Both the position numbers and the translations under genes were made by a program. The notes under the pieces were generated by a model. The model did no database searches. It worked only from the letters and a program-made list of their open reading frames with translations, and was not told where the DNA came from. From Methyloglobulus sp. (GTDB taxonomy: Bacteria; Pseudomonadota; Gammaproteobacteria; Methylococcales; Methylomonadaceae), in NCBI GenBank assembly GCA_013140405.1, contig JABFSV010000197.1, forward strand, positions 1 through 22,450: a stretch of DNA of 22,450 bases, given 5' to 3'. Below, one piece after another: positions 15,333-22,013 of this stretch (position 1 is its first letter; each line of letters starts with the position of its first letter).

Positions 15333-15724
15333 TATTGGTACCTGCTGGTGGATTTTTTTGAGGTGGCGGAGAGGCAGACCAATAGCCAGGCTATCAGGAA
15401 ACACACTCCACCTATGGGGGTTATCATTCCAAGTTTGGGAATATCCAACAAGGCTAACAAGTATAAGCTACCCGAAAACAGCAAGATACCCATAAACATA
15501 AACCAGCCCGCCCAAGGCACGAGTTTTGAATCAGGTGTTTGGTGTTGCCATAAGCCTATGCCCAAAAGACCCAAGGAATGCCACATTTGATAATCGACAC
15601 CGGTATGGTAAATGGCTAACGCTTCGGTGCTCAAACTAGCTTTTAAGGCATGTGCGCCGAAAGCGCCGATTCCCACCCCCATAAAAGCACAGAATGCACC
15701 GAGGAATAAAAACGTCGATCTCAT
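15332..15724 (-). CDS. DUF423 family small membrane protein (YgdD-like)
   Basis: 130-residue integral inner-membrane protein of unknown function. The hallmark GIGAFGAHALKASLSTEALAIYHTGVDYQ (19-47; only its key pattern is given: GAFGAH, ALxxYxTGVxYQ) is followed by MWHSLGLLGIGL. About four hydrophobic helices are visible (about 3-24, 48-60, 70-92, 96-119), with a charged C-terminal tail. The ATG lies 1 nt after the moaB stop codon and the TAA shares a base with the pepN ATG, so all three genes should be on one message. No role linking it with MoaB or PepN is known to me. Confidence 0.88.
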   Translation of the reverse strand: MRSTFLFLGAFCAFMGVGIGAFGAHALKASLSTEALAIYHTGVDYQMWHSLGLLGIGLWQHQTPDSKLVPWAGWFMFMGILLFSGSLYLLALLDIPKLGMITPIGGVCFLIAWLLVCLSATSKKSTSRYQ

Positions 15725-15725
15725 G

Positions 15726-16247
15726 TTATTTCTCCATCAGCCTGGGCATCAGTTGCACCAGATTACAGGGACGGGTACGAAAATCCAGTTGCTCTTTGAT
15801 GAGGCTATTCCATGCCGTTCGGCACGCTCCTGATGACCCAGGCAGACAAAAAATATAGGTACCGTTGGCAACCCCTGCTATCGCACGGGATTGGATGGTG
15901 GAAGTTTTGATGTCCTGATAAGACAGCATCCTGAAGGTTTCGCCAAATCCATCCAGGACTTTATCGAGCAAGGGCGTGATGGCTTCTGGTGTGCCATCCC
16001 GTCCTGTTACGCCAGTCCCGCCTGTGCTGATGATGACATTGACAGCGTTTGCGGCAATCCAATTGGAAACAACGGCCCTTATTTGATAGATATTGTCTGG
16101 AACTATGGCTTTTTCAAACAGTTGATGTCCGGTATCCACAAGGCATTCAACCAGGGTTTTGCCAGAAACATCATCAGATTCAGTGCGGGTGTCCGAAATA
16201 ACCAATACGGCAATAGATAAGGGGATGAATTGTTTTTCTTTGCTCAC
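15726..16247 (-). CDS. moaB: Molybdenum cofactor biosynthesis protein MoaB
   Basis: Predicted molybdopterin adenylyltransferase-type protein (MoaB/Mog family), cytoplasmic. The 173 residues align along their length with E. coli MoaB (170): IAVLVISDTRTESDDVSG near the start, the pterin-binding loop ISTGGTGVTGRDGTPEA (73-89), FRMLSYQDIKTSTIQSRAIAG, and the second loop CLPGSSGACRTAW, then QLDFRTRPCNL. In E. coli the loop reads TGLTEGDQAPEA, and MoaB there seems inactive as an adenylyltransferase; this protein keeps the more standard GRDGTPEA form, so activity is plausible. Translation starts at GTG, which gives the expected N-terminus. First gene of a unit with DUF423 and pepN; degQ ends 102 nt upstream on the same strand. 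Confidence 0.94.
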   Translation of the reverse strand: MSKEKQFIPLSIAVLVISDTRTESDDVSGKTLVECLVDTGHQLFEKAIVPDNIYQIRAVVSNWIAANAVNVIISTGGTGVTGRDGTPEAITPLLDKVLDGFGETFRMLSYQDIKTSTIQSRAIAGVANGTYIFCLPGSSGACRTAWNSLIKEQLDFRTRPCNLVQLMPRLMEK

Positions 16248-16294
16248 GATAATGTTTGATAAAAGGTAACCTTAGCTATTAAATAACCAAGATA

Positions 16295-16332
16295 CCCAGT
16301 AAGACAAGTAATTTCTTACCTGTAATACTGGG
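16295..16332. other. Nested inverted repeats between degQ and moaB
   Basis: CCCAGTA (16295-16301) and TACTGGG (16326-16332) are perfect complements. Inside, GTAAGA (16299-16304) also pairs with TCTTAC (16314-16319), so two alternative hairpins share bases. Neither is followed by a T-run on the minus strand, so it is a weak terminator for degQ at best. It could equally be part of the moaB leader or an operator. Confidence 0.4.
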
Positions 16333-16349
16333 CGTTCCTTTATCTGGGT

Positions 16350-17711
16350 CTAATTCAACATGGCAAAAAAGGCTTCTTGCCCCCGTTGTAGGTTTAAGAG
16401 CAATTCCGATTTTGGGTCTACAGCTTGTTTAAACTCGTCGATATTACGTACCCGGTATTGATTTGCCGACACAATAACATCGCCTGGGCGTAGCCCTATT
16501 TTCCAGGCATACGAAGCGGTGTTGATTTTTTCAATCACGATGCCTTCAATTTGGTCGCGTTGGGTGTTGCTGAGGATGGTGCCTTGCAATTTGGCATGAA
16601 GTTTCTCGCCAGCCAGTTGCACCTGCTCTTGTTTGCCTATGACAGCAGTGGCTTCCTTTTTTTCATCACCGCGATAATATTCAATGTCCACCTTATCGCC
16701 AATTTGCAGCAAACCGATGATATTGCGAAGTTCGTGGCTATTTTTGATCGGTTTACCATTTGCGGAAACCACAATATCACCTAAAGCCAGCCCCGCTTTC
16801 TCGGCAGGTGAGTTATTTTCAATACGGCTGATAGCCGCACCTTGTACGTTGACCAGATTGAAGGCTTTGACTAATTCGGGCGTTAAATCCTGGGTAGTGA
16901 CCCCCAATAAACCCCTGCGGACTTTGCCGTGCTTGACCAGGGATTCCTTGATGGTCATCACCATATTGGCGGGAATAGCGAAGCCGATGCCGACGTTGCC
17001 GCCACTAGGTGCCAAAATCGCGGTGTTCATGCCGATGAATTCGCCGCGTAAGTTCACCAGTGCGCCGCCCGAATTGCCTGGATTGATGGAAGCGTCGGTT
17101 TGGATAAAGTCTTCATAGCCTTCAATGCCCAGTCCTGAACGGCCTAACGCGCTGACAATACCGGAAGTTACCGTTTGTCCTAAGCCAAACGGGTTGCCGA
17201 TAGCGACCACAAAGTCTCCGACTTTTAGCTGGCTGGAATCGGCAATCGGCAGTTCGGTCAAATTATTGGCAGGTACGCGGATAATCGCCACATCGGCTTC
17301 AGGGTCGGTGCCGACTAAATCGGCATTAAGCTGGCGACCGTCAGTTAACGTCACCATGATTTTATCGGCTTTATCGATAACATGGTTATTGGTCAACACA
17401 TAACCTTTATCACTGTCTATAATAACGCCAGAACCCAAGCTATTTTTTTGGCGCGATTGCTTGGGGATATTAAAAAATTGCCGAAAGTAAGGGTCTTGTA
17501 ACAGTGGGTTTTCCCTGCCTTCAACATTCGTAGATGTAGAAATGTTAACGACCGCTGGCATACTGCGTTCCAGCATGGGCGCTAATGAGGGCATGGGCTG
17601 GTTTTCAGTGAAGGCAGGTAATCCGATTGCAAATCCCAGCGAACTAAAAAACAGAAAAATAGCTAAAGTACTTATAAAAATCAGTGATTTGACTAATCTT
17701 GTCGGTATCAT
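16350..17711 (-). CDS. degQ: Periplasmic serine endoprotease of the DegQ/DegP (HtrA) family
   Basis: Periplasmic ATP-independent protease/chaperone that degrades misfolded envelope proteins. From the ATG at 17711 it has 453 residues, like DegQ (E. coli 455) and shorter than DegP. A signal peptide covers about 1-29. The trypsin-like domain shows the triad His110 (TNNHVID), Asp140 (EADVAIIRV) and Ser214 (NPGNSGGAL). PDZ1 lies at about 257-350 (RRGLLGVTTQDL, AGLALGDIVVSANG) and PDZ2 at about 370-453 (IVIEKINTASYAWKIGLRPGDVIVSAN). A longer frame starts at a TTG at 17759 but adds 16 residues with no family match before the signal peptide. Divergent from the cyclic-nucleotide-binding/rhodanese gene. 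The symbol is by length and domain layout; MucD-type naming is equally possible. Confidence 0.93.
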   Translation of the reverse strand: MIPTRLVKSLIFISTLAIFLFFSSLGFAIGLPAFTENQPMPSLAPMLERSMPAVVNISTSTNVEGRENPLLQDPYFRQFFNIPKQSRQKNSLGSGVIIDSDKGYVLTNNHVIDKADKIMVTLTDGRQLNADLVGTDPEADVAIIRVPANNLTELPIADSSQLKVGDFVVAIGNPFGLGQTVTSGIVSALGRSGLGIEGYEDFIQTDASINPGNSGGALVNLRGEFIGMNTAILAPSGGNVGIGFAIPANMVMTIKESLVKHGKVRRGLLGVTTQDLTPELVKAFNLVNVQGAAISRIENNSPAEKAGLALGDIVVSANGKPIKNSHELRNIIGLLQIGDKVDIEYYRGDEKKEATAVIGKQEQVQLAGEKLHAKLQGTILSNTQRDQIEGIVIEKINTASYAWKIGLRPGDVIVSANQYRVRNIDEFKQAVDPKSELLLNLQRGQEAFFAMLN

Positions 17712-17746
17712 GGTTGTTCCAAGGTTATTAAACGTGGTTGGTAGAC

Positions 17747-17774
17747 AATATAGGTTCAAAAACGTTTAATACAA
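17747..17774 (-). promoter_or_regulatory. Candidate degQ promoter
   Basis: On the minus strand TTGTAT (17774-17769) precedes TATATT (17752-17747) by 16 bp. The -10 matches consensus at five of six positions, the -35 at three. I looked for a sigma-E type GGAACTT..TCTGA pattern and did not find one. Confidence 0.33.
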
Positions 17775-17793
17775 GGTGTGCAGCCCGTATTTT

Positions 17794-17808
17794 ATCCCGT
17801 GTCGGGAT
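17794..17808 (+). promoter_or_regulatory. Perfect hairpin in the leader of the CNB-rhodanese gene
   Basis: ATCCCG-TGT-CGGGAT, six perfect pairs around a 3-nt loop, followed by CAATTTT. It lies 26 nt before the ATG at 17835. It may be a leader attenuator or an operator in the divergent promoter region; it also argues that this stretch is leader and not coding sequence. Confidence 0.4.
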
Positions 17809-17834
17809 CAATTTTACAATTTGGTAAACGTTCT

Positions 17835-19169
17835 ATGGCAGTCCACAGCAATTCTGAAGAGAGCCGCATTCTTCGCCAGTTATATCCACTAGCAACTTTT
17901 CCTAGTGAGGCATTCAAGGAATTATGCGCCCATATAATAGTGGAGCAAGTTCAAGACAAAGCCATATTCAAAAGGGGTGACACGAATACTGATTTGGTCT
18001 TTTTGCTAAATGGCAGCGTCACACTCCAGGCTGATGGGCTCGTCGTCGAGGTCATTAGTTCAGAGAGCGAATCCGCCAAATTCGCCTTGGCACATCAGAT
18101 TCCGAGAAAAATTGACGCAGTGGCTAATGGGTTAGCGCGTATTGTGCGGCTGGATGCACACACCGTCAATAATCCGCCGCCAGCCTTTTACCATGAAGAT
18201 CAGGGGTACGCTGTTATCGAGGAGACAGGGGAAGATTCCGATGATTGGATGACCGCCATCTTGCGGTTGCCACTTTTTCAATCTTTGCCTCCATCTAGCC
18301 TACAGAAAATCTTGATGACGTTGAAGGTTGCCCATTATGCCGAGGGCGATGCCATTATTGCTAGTGACAATGAGGTAAATTATTTCAACATCATCCAAAA
18401 AGGCCAATGTCTGCTTTCCCGGAAAATTTTGGATGAGGAAAGCGAGCTAAAACTCGGCGTGGGCGACAGTTTTGGTGAAGAATATTTGCTGACAGATCGT
18501 CCAGCCAGAGAAACAATCACGGCACTGAGCGATGTCAGCCTGATACAACTGGAGAAAAAGCACTTTTTAACCCAAATTAAAACACCCACAGTCCAATTTA
18601 TTACTCATGAAGCTATGCCGGAAGCATTGAGGAATGGCTCGGTGTTGTTGGATGTCAGGCTACCCAATCAATATGAAGACCAAGCGTTAGACGATAGTGC
18701 TAACATACCGTTGATGTCGCTCAGGATGCGGCTGGCAGAAATTCCCAAGGATAAACAGGTCATTGTAGTCTGCGCGGATGGCAAAGCGAGTGAAGCCGCC
18801 GCTTTCTTACTAATAAAAAATAAGTGTAAGGCCGTTGTGCTGAAAGGCGGAATGGGTATTGAAGAACCTGATGAAGAAGCCGAAACTACTGATGTTGCTG
18901 ACAATCAACAAGCTATTTTGCAGGTCGAACAGCCCGATAAGGATATTCCTGACAAGAATGATTCAGACGCAACAGATGTTAATGTTGAAAATGAGTTGGA
19001 AGCCTTAAAAGCAGAAAACGAAAATTTAAAGCAACTTAACCGTGGCCTTGAGGAGCAAAACGTAAAACTAAACGCTGAAAAAGAACAAGCCGTAAATCAA
19101 TGTCAAGTTTTGGCTCAGCAATTGGAAAGGCTGAAAGAGATTTTGAGCAGACTTACAAAGAGCAAATAG
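17835..19169 (+). CDS. Tandem cyclic-nucleotide-binding-like domains + rhodanese + coiled coil
   Basis: 444-residue cytoplasmic protein of unknown role. Two CNB-fold domains are visible: about 15-110 (KRGDTNTDLVFLLNGSVTLQAD) and about 140-250 (GDSFGEEYLLTDRPARETITAL). A rhodanese domain follows at about 255-345 with LLDVRLPNQYEDQAL (271-285), NIPL and the active-site Cys313 in VVCADGKAS, ending LKGGMGIEEP. An acidic linker (343-380) leads to a coiled coil (about 383-440, NELEALKAENENLKQ). The phosphate-binding cassette is atypical (FGEEYLL..RPARETI), so nucleotide binding is uncertain. I start at the ATG at 17835; a GTG at 17778 in frame would add 19 residues but spans a perfect hairpin. The CNB-CNB-rhodanese layout is a known family in sulfur- and methane-oxidising gammaproteobacteria; the coiled-coil tail seems an addition. 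gloA lies 80 nt downstream. Confidence 0.88.
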   Translation: MAVHSNSEESRILRQLYPLATFPSEAFKELCAHIIVEQVQDKAIFKRGDTNTDLVFLLNGSVTLQADGLVVEVISSESESAKFALAHQIPRKIDAVANGLARIVRLDAHTVNNPPPAFYHEDQGYAVIEETGEDSDDWMTAILRLPLFQSLPPSSLQKILMTLKVAHYAEGDAIIASDNEVNYFNIIQKGQCLLSRKILDEESELKLGVGDSFGEEYLLTDRPARETITALSDVSLIQLEKKHFLTQIKTPTVQFITHEAMPEALRNGSVLLDVRLPNQYEDQALDDSANIPLMSLRMRLAEIPKDKQVIVVCADGKASEAAAFLLIKNKCKAVVLKGGMGIEEPDEEAETTDVADNQQAILQVEQPDKDIPDKNDSDATDVNVENELEALKAENENLKQLNRGLEEQNVKLNAEKEQAVNQCQVLAQQLERLKEILSRLTKSK

Positions 19170-19249
19170 AAACCACCATAAAGAACCTGAAAGCCAGAAA
19201 ACTATGAGGTTCAACGTCGTCATGTAAGGCGCTTAAAGGAGCAACAATA

Positions 19250-19657
19250 ATGAATCCAAAACTATACCCAACCCGTTTGCTACATACCATGCTGCGCGTG
19301 GGTGATCTTGAAAAATCCATTGCCTTCTATACCCAACTGCTCGGCATGAAATTACTCCGCAGCCAGGCATATCCCGAAGGTGAATTTACCCTTGCGTTTG
19401 TTGGCTACCAAGATGAAGCTGACAGCACTGTGCTAGAACTGACCTGCAATTGGGGCAAACAACACTATGATATGGGCACGGCCTTTGGGCATCTCGCTTT
19501 GGCGACTGATGATATTTACGCGGCCTGCGAAGCCTTGGCCGCTGAAGGTGTCAACATTACCCGAATGCCTGGGCCGATGAAGGATGACAAGTCAATTGTT
19601 ATCGCATTTTTGGAAGACCCCGATGGTTACAAAATCGAGCTAATTCAGCGCAAGTAA
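19250..19657 (+). CDS. gloA: Lactoylglutathione lyase (glyoxalase I)
   Basis: Converts the methylglyoxal-glutathione hemithioacetal to S-lactoylglutathione. The 135 residues match E. coli GloA closely: RLLHTMLRVGDLEKSI, FYTQLLGMKLLR, FVGYQDE, and EDPDGYKIELIQ. The metal ligands are all present (His12, Glu63, His81, Glu130), with the spacing of E. coli His5, Glu56, His74 and Glu122 to within one residue. The short length puts it in the Ni/Co-type class without the Zn-type insertions. AAGGAG stands 8 nt before the ATG. It could share a transcript with the CNB-rhodanese gene upstream; the DUF962 remnant begins 11 nt after its stop. Confidence 0.96.
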   Translation: MNPKLYPTRLLHTMLRVGDLEKSIAFYTQLLGMKLLRSQAYPEGEFTLAFVGYQDEADSTVLELTCNWGKQHYDMGTAFGHLALATDDIYAACEALAAEGVNITRMPGPMKDDKSIVIAFLEDPDGYKIELIQRK

Positions 19658-19667
19658 TAGCAACGCC

Positions 19668-20021
19668 GTGAATGAAGCAAAATCTTACCAGGCGTTGAGT
19701 GAGTTCTATCCGTTTTACCTCAGCGAACATACCAACCGAACCGCCCGCCGCTTGCACTTTGTTGGTGCAACGATAGCCATCGTGTTGCTTATTATCACTT
19801 TTATCACGCAGTTTTTGTGGCTAATTGCAATAGCCTTTGTGTAAGGCTACGCTTTCCCTTGAGCCGGACATTTCTGCTTTGAACACAACAAGCCCACCAC
19901 CTTCACCTATCCCTGGTTCAGTTTTCGTTGTGTTTGTATCTCGGTAAAATTTTTCGCGTTCAAATGTGAGCGGACGGCAAGTGCTTCAAATGCTGTGGCT
20001 GCATATTTGGTGGTCGGTTAA
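19668..20021 (+). pseudogene. Broken DUF962 / Mpo1-like gene
   Basis: The frame from the GTG at 19668 reads FYPFYLSEHTNRTARRLHFVG then a hydrophobic segment, a TAA stop (19842-19844), GYAFP, a TGA stop (19860-19862), and AGHFCFEHNKPTTFTYPW, then loses likeness. These are the conserved blocks of the DUF962/Mpo1-like membrane family (HxxxxNRxLHFxG ... GYxFxWxGHFxFExNxPxTFxYP), whose yeast member oxidises 2-hydroxy fatty acids. The TGA stands where the family has Trp, so a single TGG to TGA change explains it. Two stops in one frame, with likeness on both sides, point to a pseudogene rather than a sequencing error, though that is not excluded. It follows gloA by 10 nt and was probably co-transcribed with it. 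Confidence 0.8.
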
Positions 20022-20065
20022 ACCTGTATTTTTTGATGAACTTGTCGGCTTCATAACCTAAAGGT

Positions 20066-20110
20066 CACAAGTGCCCTTTAGGGTACAAGCACCCTTTGGT
20101 ACAAGTGCCA
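20066..20110. repeat. Short imperfect tandem repeats
   Basis: Three adjoining units: CACAAGTGCCCTTTAGGG (20066-20083), TACAAGCACCCTTTGG (20084-20099) and TACAAGTGCCA (20100-20110, partial). The shared word is (T/C)ACAAGTGCCCTTT. They lie between the pseudogene and the palindrome, in DNA with no gene. Confidence 0.6.
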
Positions 20111-20128
20111 ATGAGTCGCGTGTATTTT

Positions 20129-20156
20129 GGAGTGACAAACCTAGGTTTGTCACTCC
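20129..20156. repeat. Perfect 28-bp palindrome
   Basis: The left arm GGAGTGACAAACCT and its exact reverse complement meet with no spacer, centred on CCTAGG. Neither side is followed by a T-run (GCCTTG on the plus strand, AAAATACA on the minus strand), so it is not a standard intrinsic terminator, though its position at the 3' end of the minus-strand fae-like gene and of the pseudogene suggests a termination or mRNA-end role. It could also be a mobile palindromic unit or a protein-binding site. Confidence 0.75.
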
Positions 20157-20198
20157 GCCTTGACAATCAAGTTACAAGTTTAACTCACTACCCGCAAA

Positions 20199-20747
20199 TC
20201 AAATCTTACCATCCAGCCCCATCTGAAAATATTTATGGGTGATTTTGTCCTGGTTTTCCAGCAGCCAATCAATATCCGGTTGGTTGTTCATCGCTTTGTG
20301 GATAGCCATCGCCATGGCTTTGCGGTGAATATCAAATAGGATTTTATGGTCGAGATTATCGTCGGTCGTAACACTTGGGTTCAGCCAAACCGAGACAATA
20401 ATGCCTAAATCGTTGGCTTTTTCTTTGGGGATGTCGCCCGCACGTACTGCGTCCAATACACCATTGGCGATGGCAGCCTGTACCGTACCCATTAAAATGT
20501 CGGTGTAACGGGTATTTTTGACGGTGACTTTACTGACCATCAAGGTCACTGGCCTGACTTGGATGTCCGTATTTAATATGGCGAATACGCGGGTATGGCC
20601 TTGGACTTGTCCGGCGGTCATGCTGGCAATCGCTGTGCCGACAGGCCCGTCCAACTCGCCGATAATCACTTCCGGCTCTGCCGCTGTGCCGGGTGGTCCG
20701 CCAGCGACTAAGGCTTCCCCGGTACGCATAATGATTCTTTCGCTCAT
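20199..20747 (-). CDS. Formaldehyde-activating enzyme (Fae) family protein, divergent paralogue
   Basis: Canonical Fae speeds the condensation of formaldehyde with tetrahydromethanopterin in methylotrophs. The 182-residue product matches the family along its length: MRTGEALV near the start, GPVGTA, RPVTLMVSKVTVKN (65-78), a VQAAIANGVLDAV helix, GDIPKEKANDLGIIVSVWLNP and KAMAMAIHKAMNNQP. However, the conserved His found just before the IDLxIG strand in canonical Fae, which is held to be catalytic, is not there: the segment reads AAEPEVIIG (22-30), with Glu or Ala in that place by my hand alignment. The C-terminal WLLENQDKITHKYFQMGLDG also differs. So this is better called a Fae-like paralogue (of the Fae2/Fae3 kind) than Fae itself. 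A strong AGAGGA lies 7 nt before the ATG. It stands alone, divergent from truD. Confidence 0.88.
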   Translation of the reverse strand: MSERIIMRTGEALVAGGPPGTAAEPEVIIGELDGPVGTAIASMTAGQVQGHTRVFAILNTDIQVRPVTLMVSKVTVKNTRYTDILMGTVQAAIANGVLDAVRAGDIPKEKANDLGIIVSVWLNPSVTTDDNLDHKILFDIHRKAMAMAIHKAMNNQPDIDWLLENQDKITHKYFQMGLDGKI

Positions 20748-20895
20748 GGTGGTTTCCTCTTTCAGGTAATAATGGTTGGGATTTGTGTGTAATGCCGATC
20801 CGGTAGGATAACATTGGTTGGCTGCGTAGATAACAGAAGCCTTTTAAACCATAATACCTATTGATACGAATTCAGCGGCAATGTGCTTGAATAGT

Positions 20896-20911
20896 TTGCT
20901 CAATCGAGCAA
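20896..20911. promoter_or_regulatory. Small inverted repeat in the fae-like/truD divergent region
   Basis: TTGCTC (20896-20901) and GAGCAA (20906-20911) are exact complements with a 4-nt spacer. The 213-bp region between the divergent genes must hold both promoters; I could not fix either with confidence. The repeat is 50 nt upstream of truD and could be an operator. Short repeats of this size also occur by chance. Confidence 0.25.
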
Positions 20912-20960
20912 TCCAATACACCAGAAGAATGTTAGATTTACCTTATGTGTTTACACCTTT

Positions 20961-21980
20961 ATGAATATTGAAATTCCAATTTGGCCTTATGTTTATGGTT
21001 CGCCATCAGGTGTCGGCAAAATCCGCACTGTAGCCGAAGATTTTATCGTATATGAAAACCTTGCCTTTGAGCCATCCGGAGATGGGGAGCATGTCTTTTT
21101 GCAAATACAGAAAACCGGAGAAAATACTGACTACGTTGCCAGGCAACTGGCTAAGTTTGCCAATGTTCGGCAGCGTGACATTGGTTTTGCTGGTCTAAAA
21201 GACCGTCATGCCGTGACGACCCAGTGGTTTAGCGTTTGGTTGCCTGGAAAAGTTGAGCCAGCCTGGGAGGTTTTTGAAACCAATGCAATTAAAGTGCTGC
21301 AATCAATACGGCATGCCCGAAAATTAAAGCGCGGCGTGTTGTCGGGTAACCGTTTTGAGGTCACCATTCGTGACTGGCAAGGCGACCATGCAAAAACCTG
21401 TGAGCAATTAGCCTTAATTAAGGCCAATGGCATCGCCAATTACTACGGCGAACAACGATTTGGCAACCAAGGACAAAATGTCAACAAGGCATTGGCGATG
21501 TTTGGGGGTGGCAAAATAAAGCGCGAGCAACGCAGCCTGTATTTATCCGCTACACGCTCATATTTGTTCAATCAAATCCTTAGCGTTAGGGTCATTGCAG
21601 CTAATTGGAATAAAGCGCTTGACGGAGATACCTTTATGTTCGACCGTTCTCAAAGTTGTTTCAAGTCGCAATTTTCGGATGCTGACATTCTCCAGCGACT
21701 CGAGGCCAAAATTATCCATCCAAGTGGGGTGTTGTGGGGAAAGGGCGATTTAGATGTGTCGGCAGACGCGCTGCTCATTGAGCAGGGGATAATCGAAACC
21801 AATGACAATCTGGCTGAGGGTTTGGTCGCTAATGGAGTGGAGAAAGGCCGGAGGGCTTTAAGGGTTAATGTGGGAAATCTGGAATGGCAATTCAGCGATC
21901 AAACGTCATTAAAGCTATGTTTTACCTTGCCAGCAGGCAGTTACGCCACTGCGTTGTTGAGGGAGCTTGTTGAGATTTGA
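20961..21980 (+). CDS. truD: tRNA pseudouridine(13) synthase
   Basis: Makes pseudouridine at position 13 of tRNA(Glu), in the cytoplasm. The 339 residues (E. coli TruD 349) show VAEDFIVYENLAFEPSGDGEH (24-44; key pattern EDFxVxE..GxGEH), the catalytic Asp81 in FAGLKDRHAVTTQWFS, HARKLKRGVLSGNRF, NYYGEQRFGNQGQNV and the C-terminal segment FTLPAGSYATALLREL. The insertion domain of the family is present. No Shine-Dalgarno is seen before the ATG, but the start fits the family. E. coli places truD in the surE/ispDF cluster; here it stands apart, divergent from the fae-like gene. Confidence 0.95.
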   Translation: MNIEIPIWPYVYGSPSGVGKIRTVAEDFIVYENLAFEPSGDGEHVFLQIQKTGENTDYVARQLAKFANVRQRDIGFAGLKDRHAVTTQWFSVWLPGKVEPAWEVFETNAIKVLQSIRHARKLKRGVLSGNRFEVTIRDWQGDHAKTCEQLALIKANGIANYYGEQRFGNQGQNVNKALAMFGGGKIKREQRSLYLSATRSYLFNQILSVRVIAANWNKALDGDTFMFDRSQSCFKSQFSDADILQRLEAKIIHPSGVLWGKGDLDVSADALLIEQGIIETNDNLAEGLVANGVEKGRRALRVNVGNLEWQFSDQTSLKLCFTLPAGSYATALLRELVEI

Positions 21981-22013
21981 ATATCTATCTATATCAATCT
22001 TGGATCCCATCAA

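Noticed and set aside
15333..15404. 24-codon N-terminal extension of pepN
   Set aside because: It lies inside the DUF423 gene and has no family match; the ATG at 15332 forms a TAATG overlap and matches the known PepN start.
17712..17759. Longer degQ start at TTG 17759
   Set aside because: It adds 16 residues before a complete signal peptide and covers the best promoter candidate.
17778..17834. GTG start for the CNB-rhodanese gene
   Set aside because: The added residues show no family pattern and the DNA contains a perfect hairpin; the ATG at 17835 is preferred, although without a strong Shine-Dalgarno the choice is not final.
19842..19862. Recoding (selenocysteine or stop read-through) at the DUF962 stops
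   Set aside because: One of the two stops is TAA, and no recoding hairpin is evident; simple decay explains both.
20066..20110. CRISPR-like array
   Set aside because: The units adjoin with no spacers and are imperfect; there are no cas genes in the window.
20111..20242. 44-codon frame through the 28-bp palindrome
   Set aside because: It is made mostly of palindrome and antisense fae-like sequence and has no convincing ribosome binding site.
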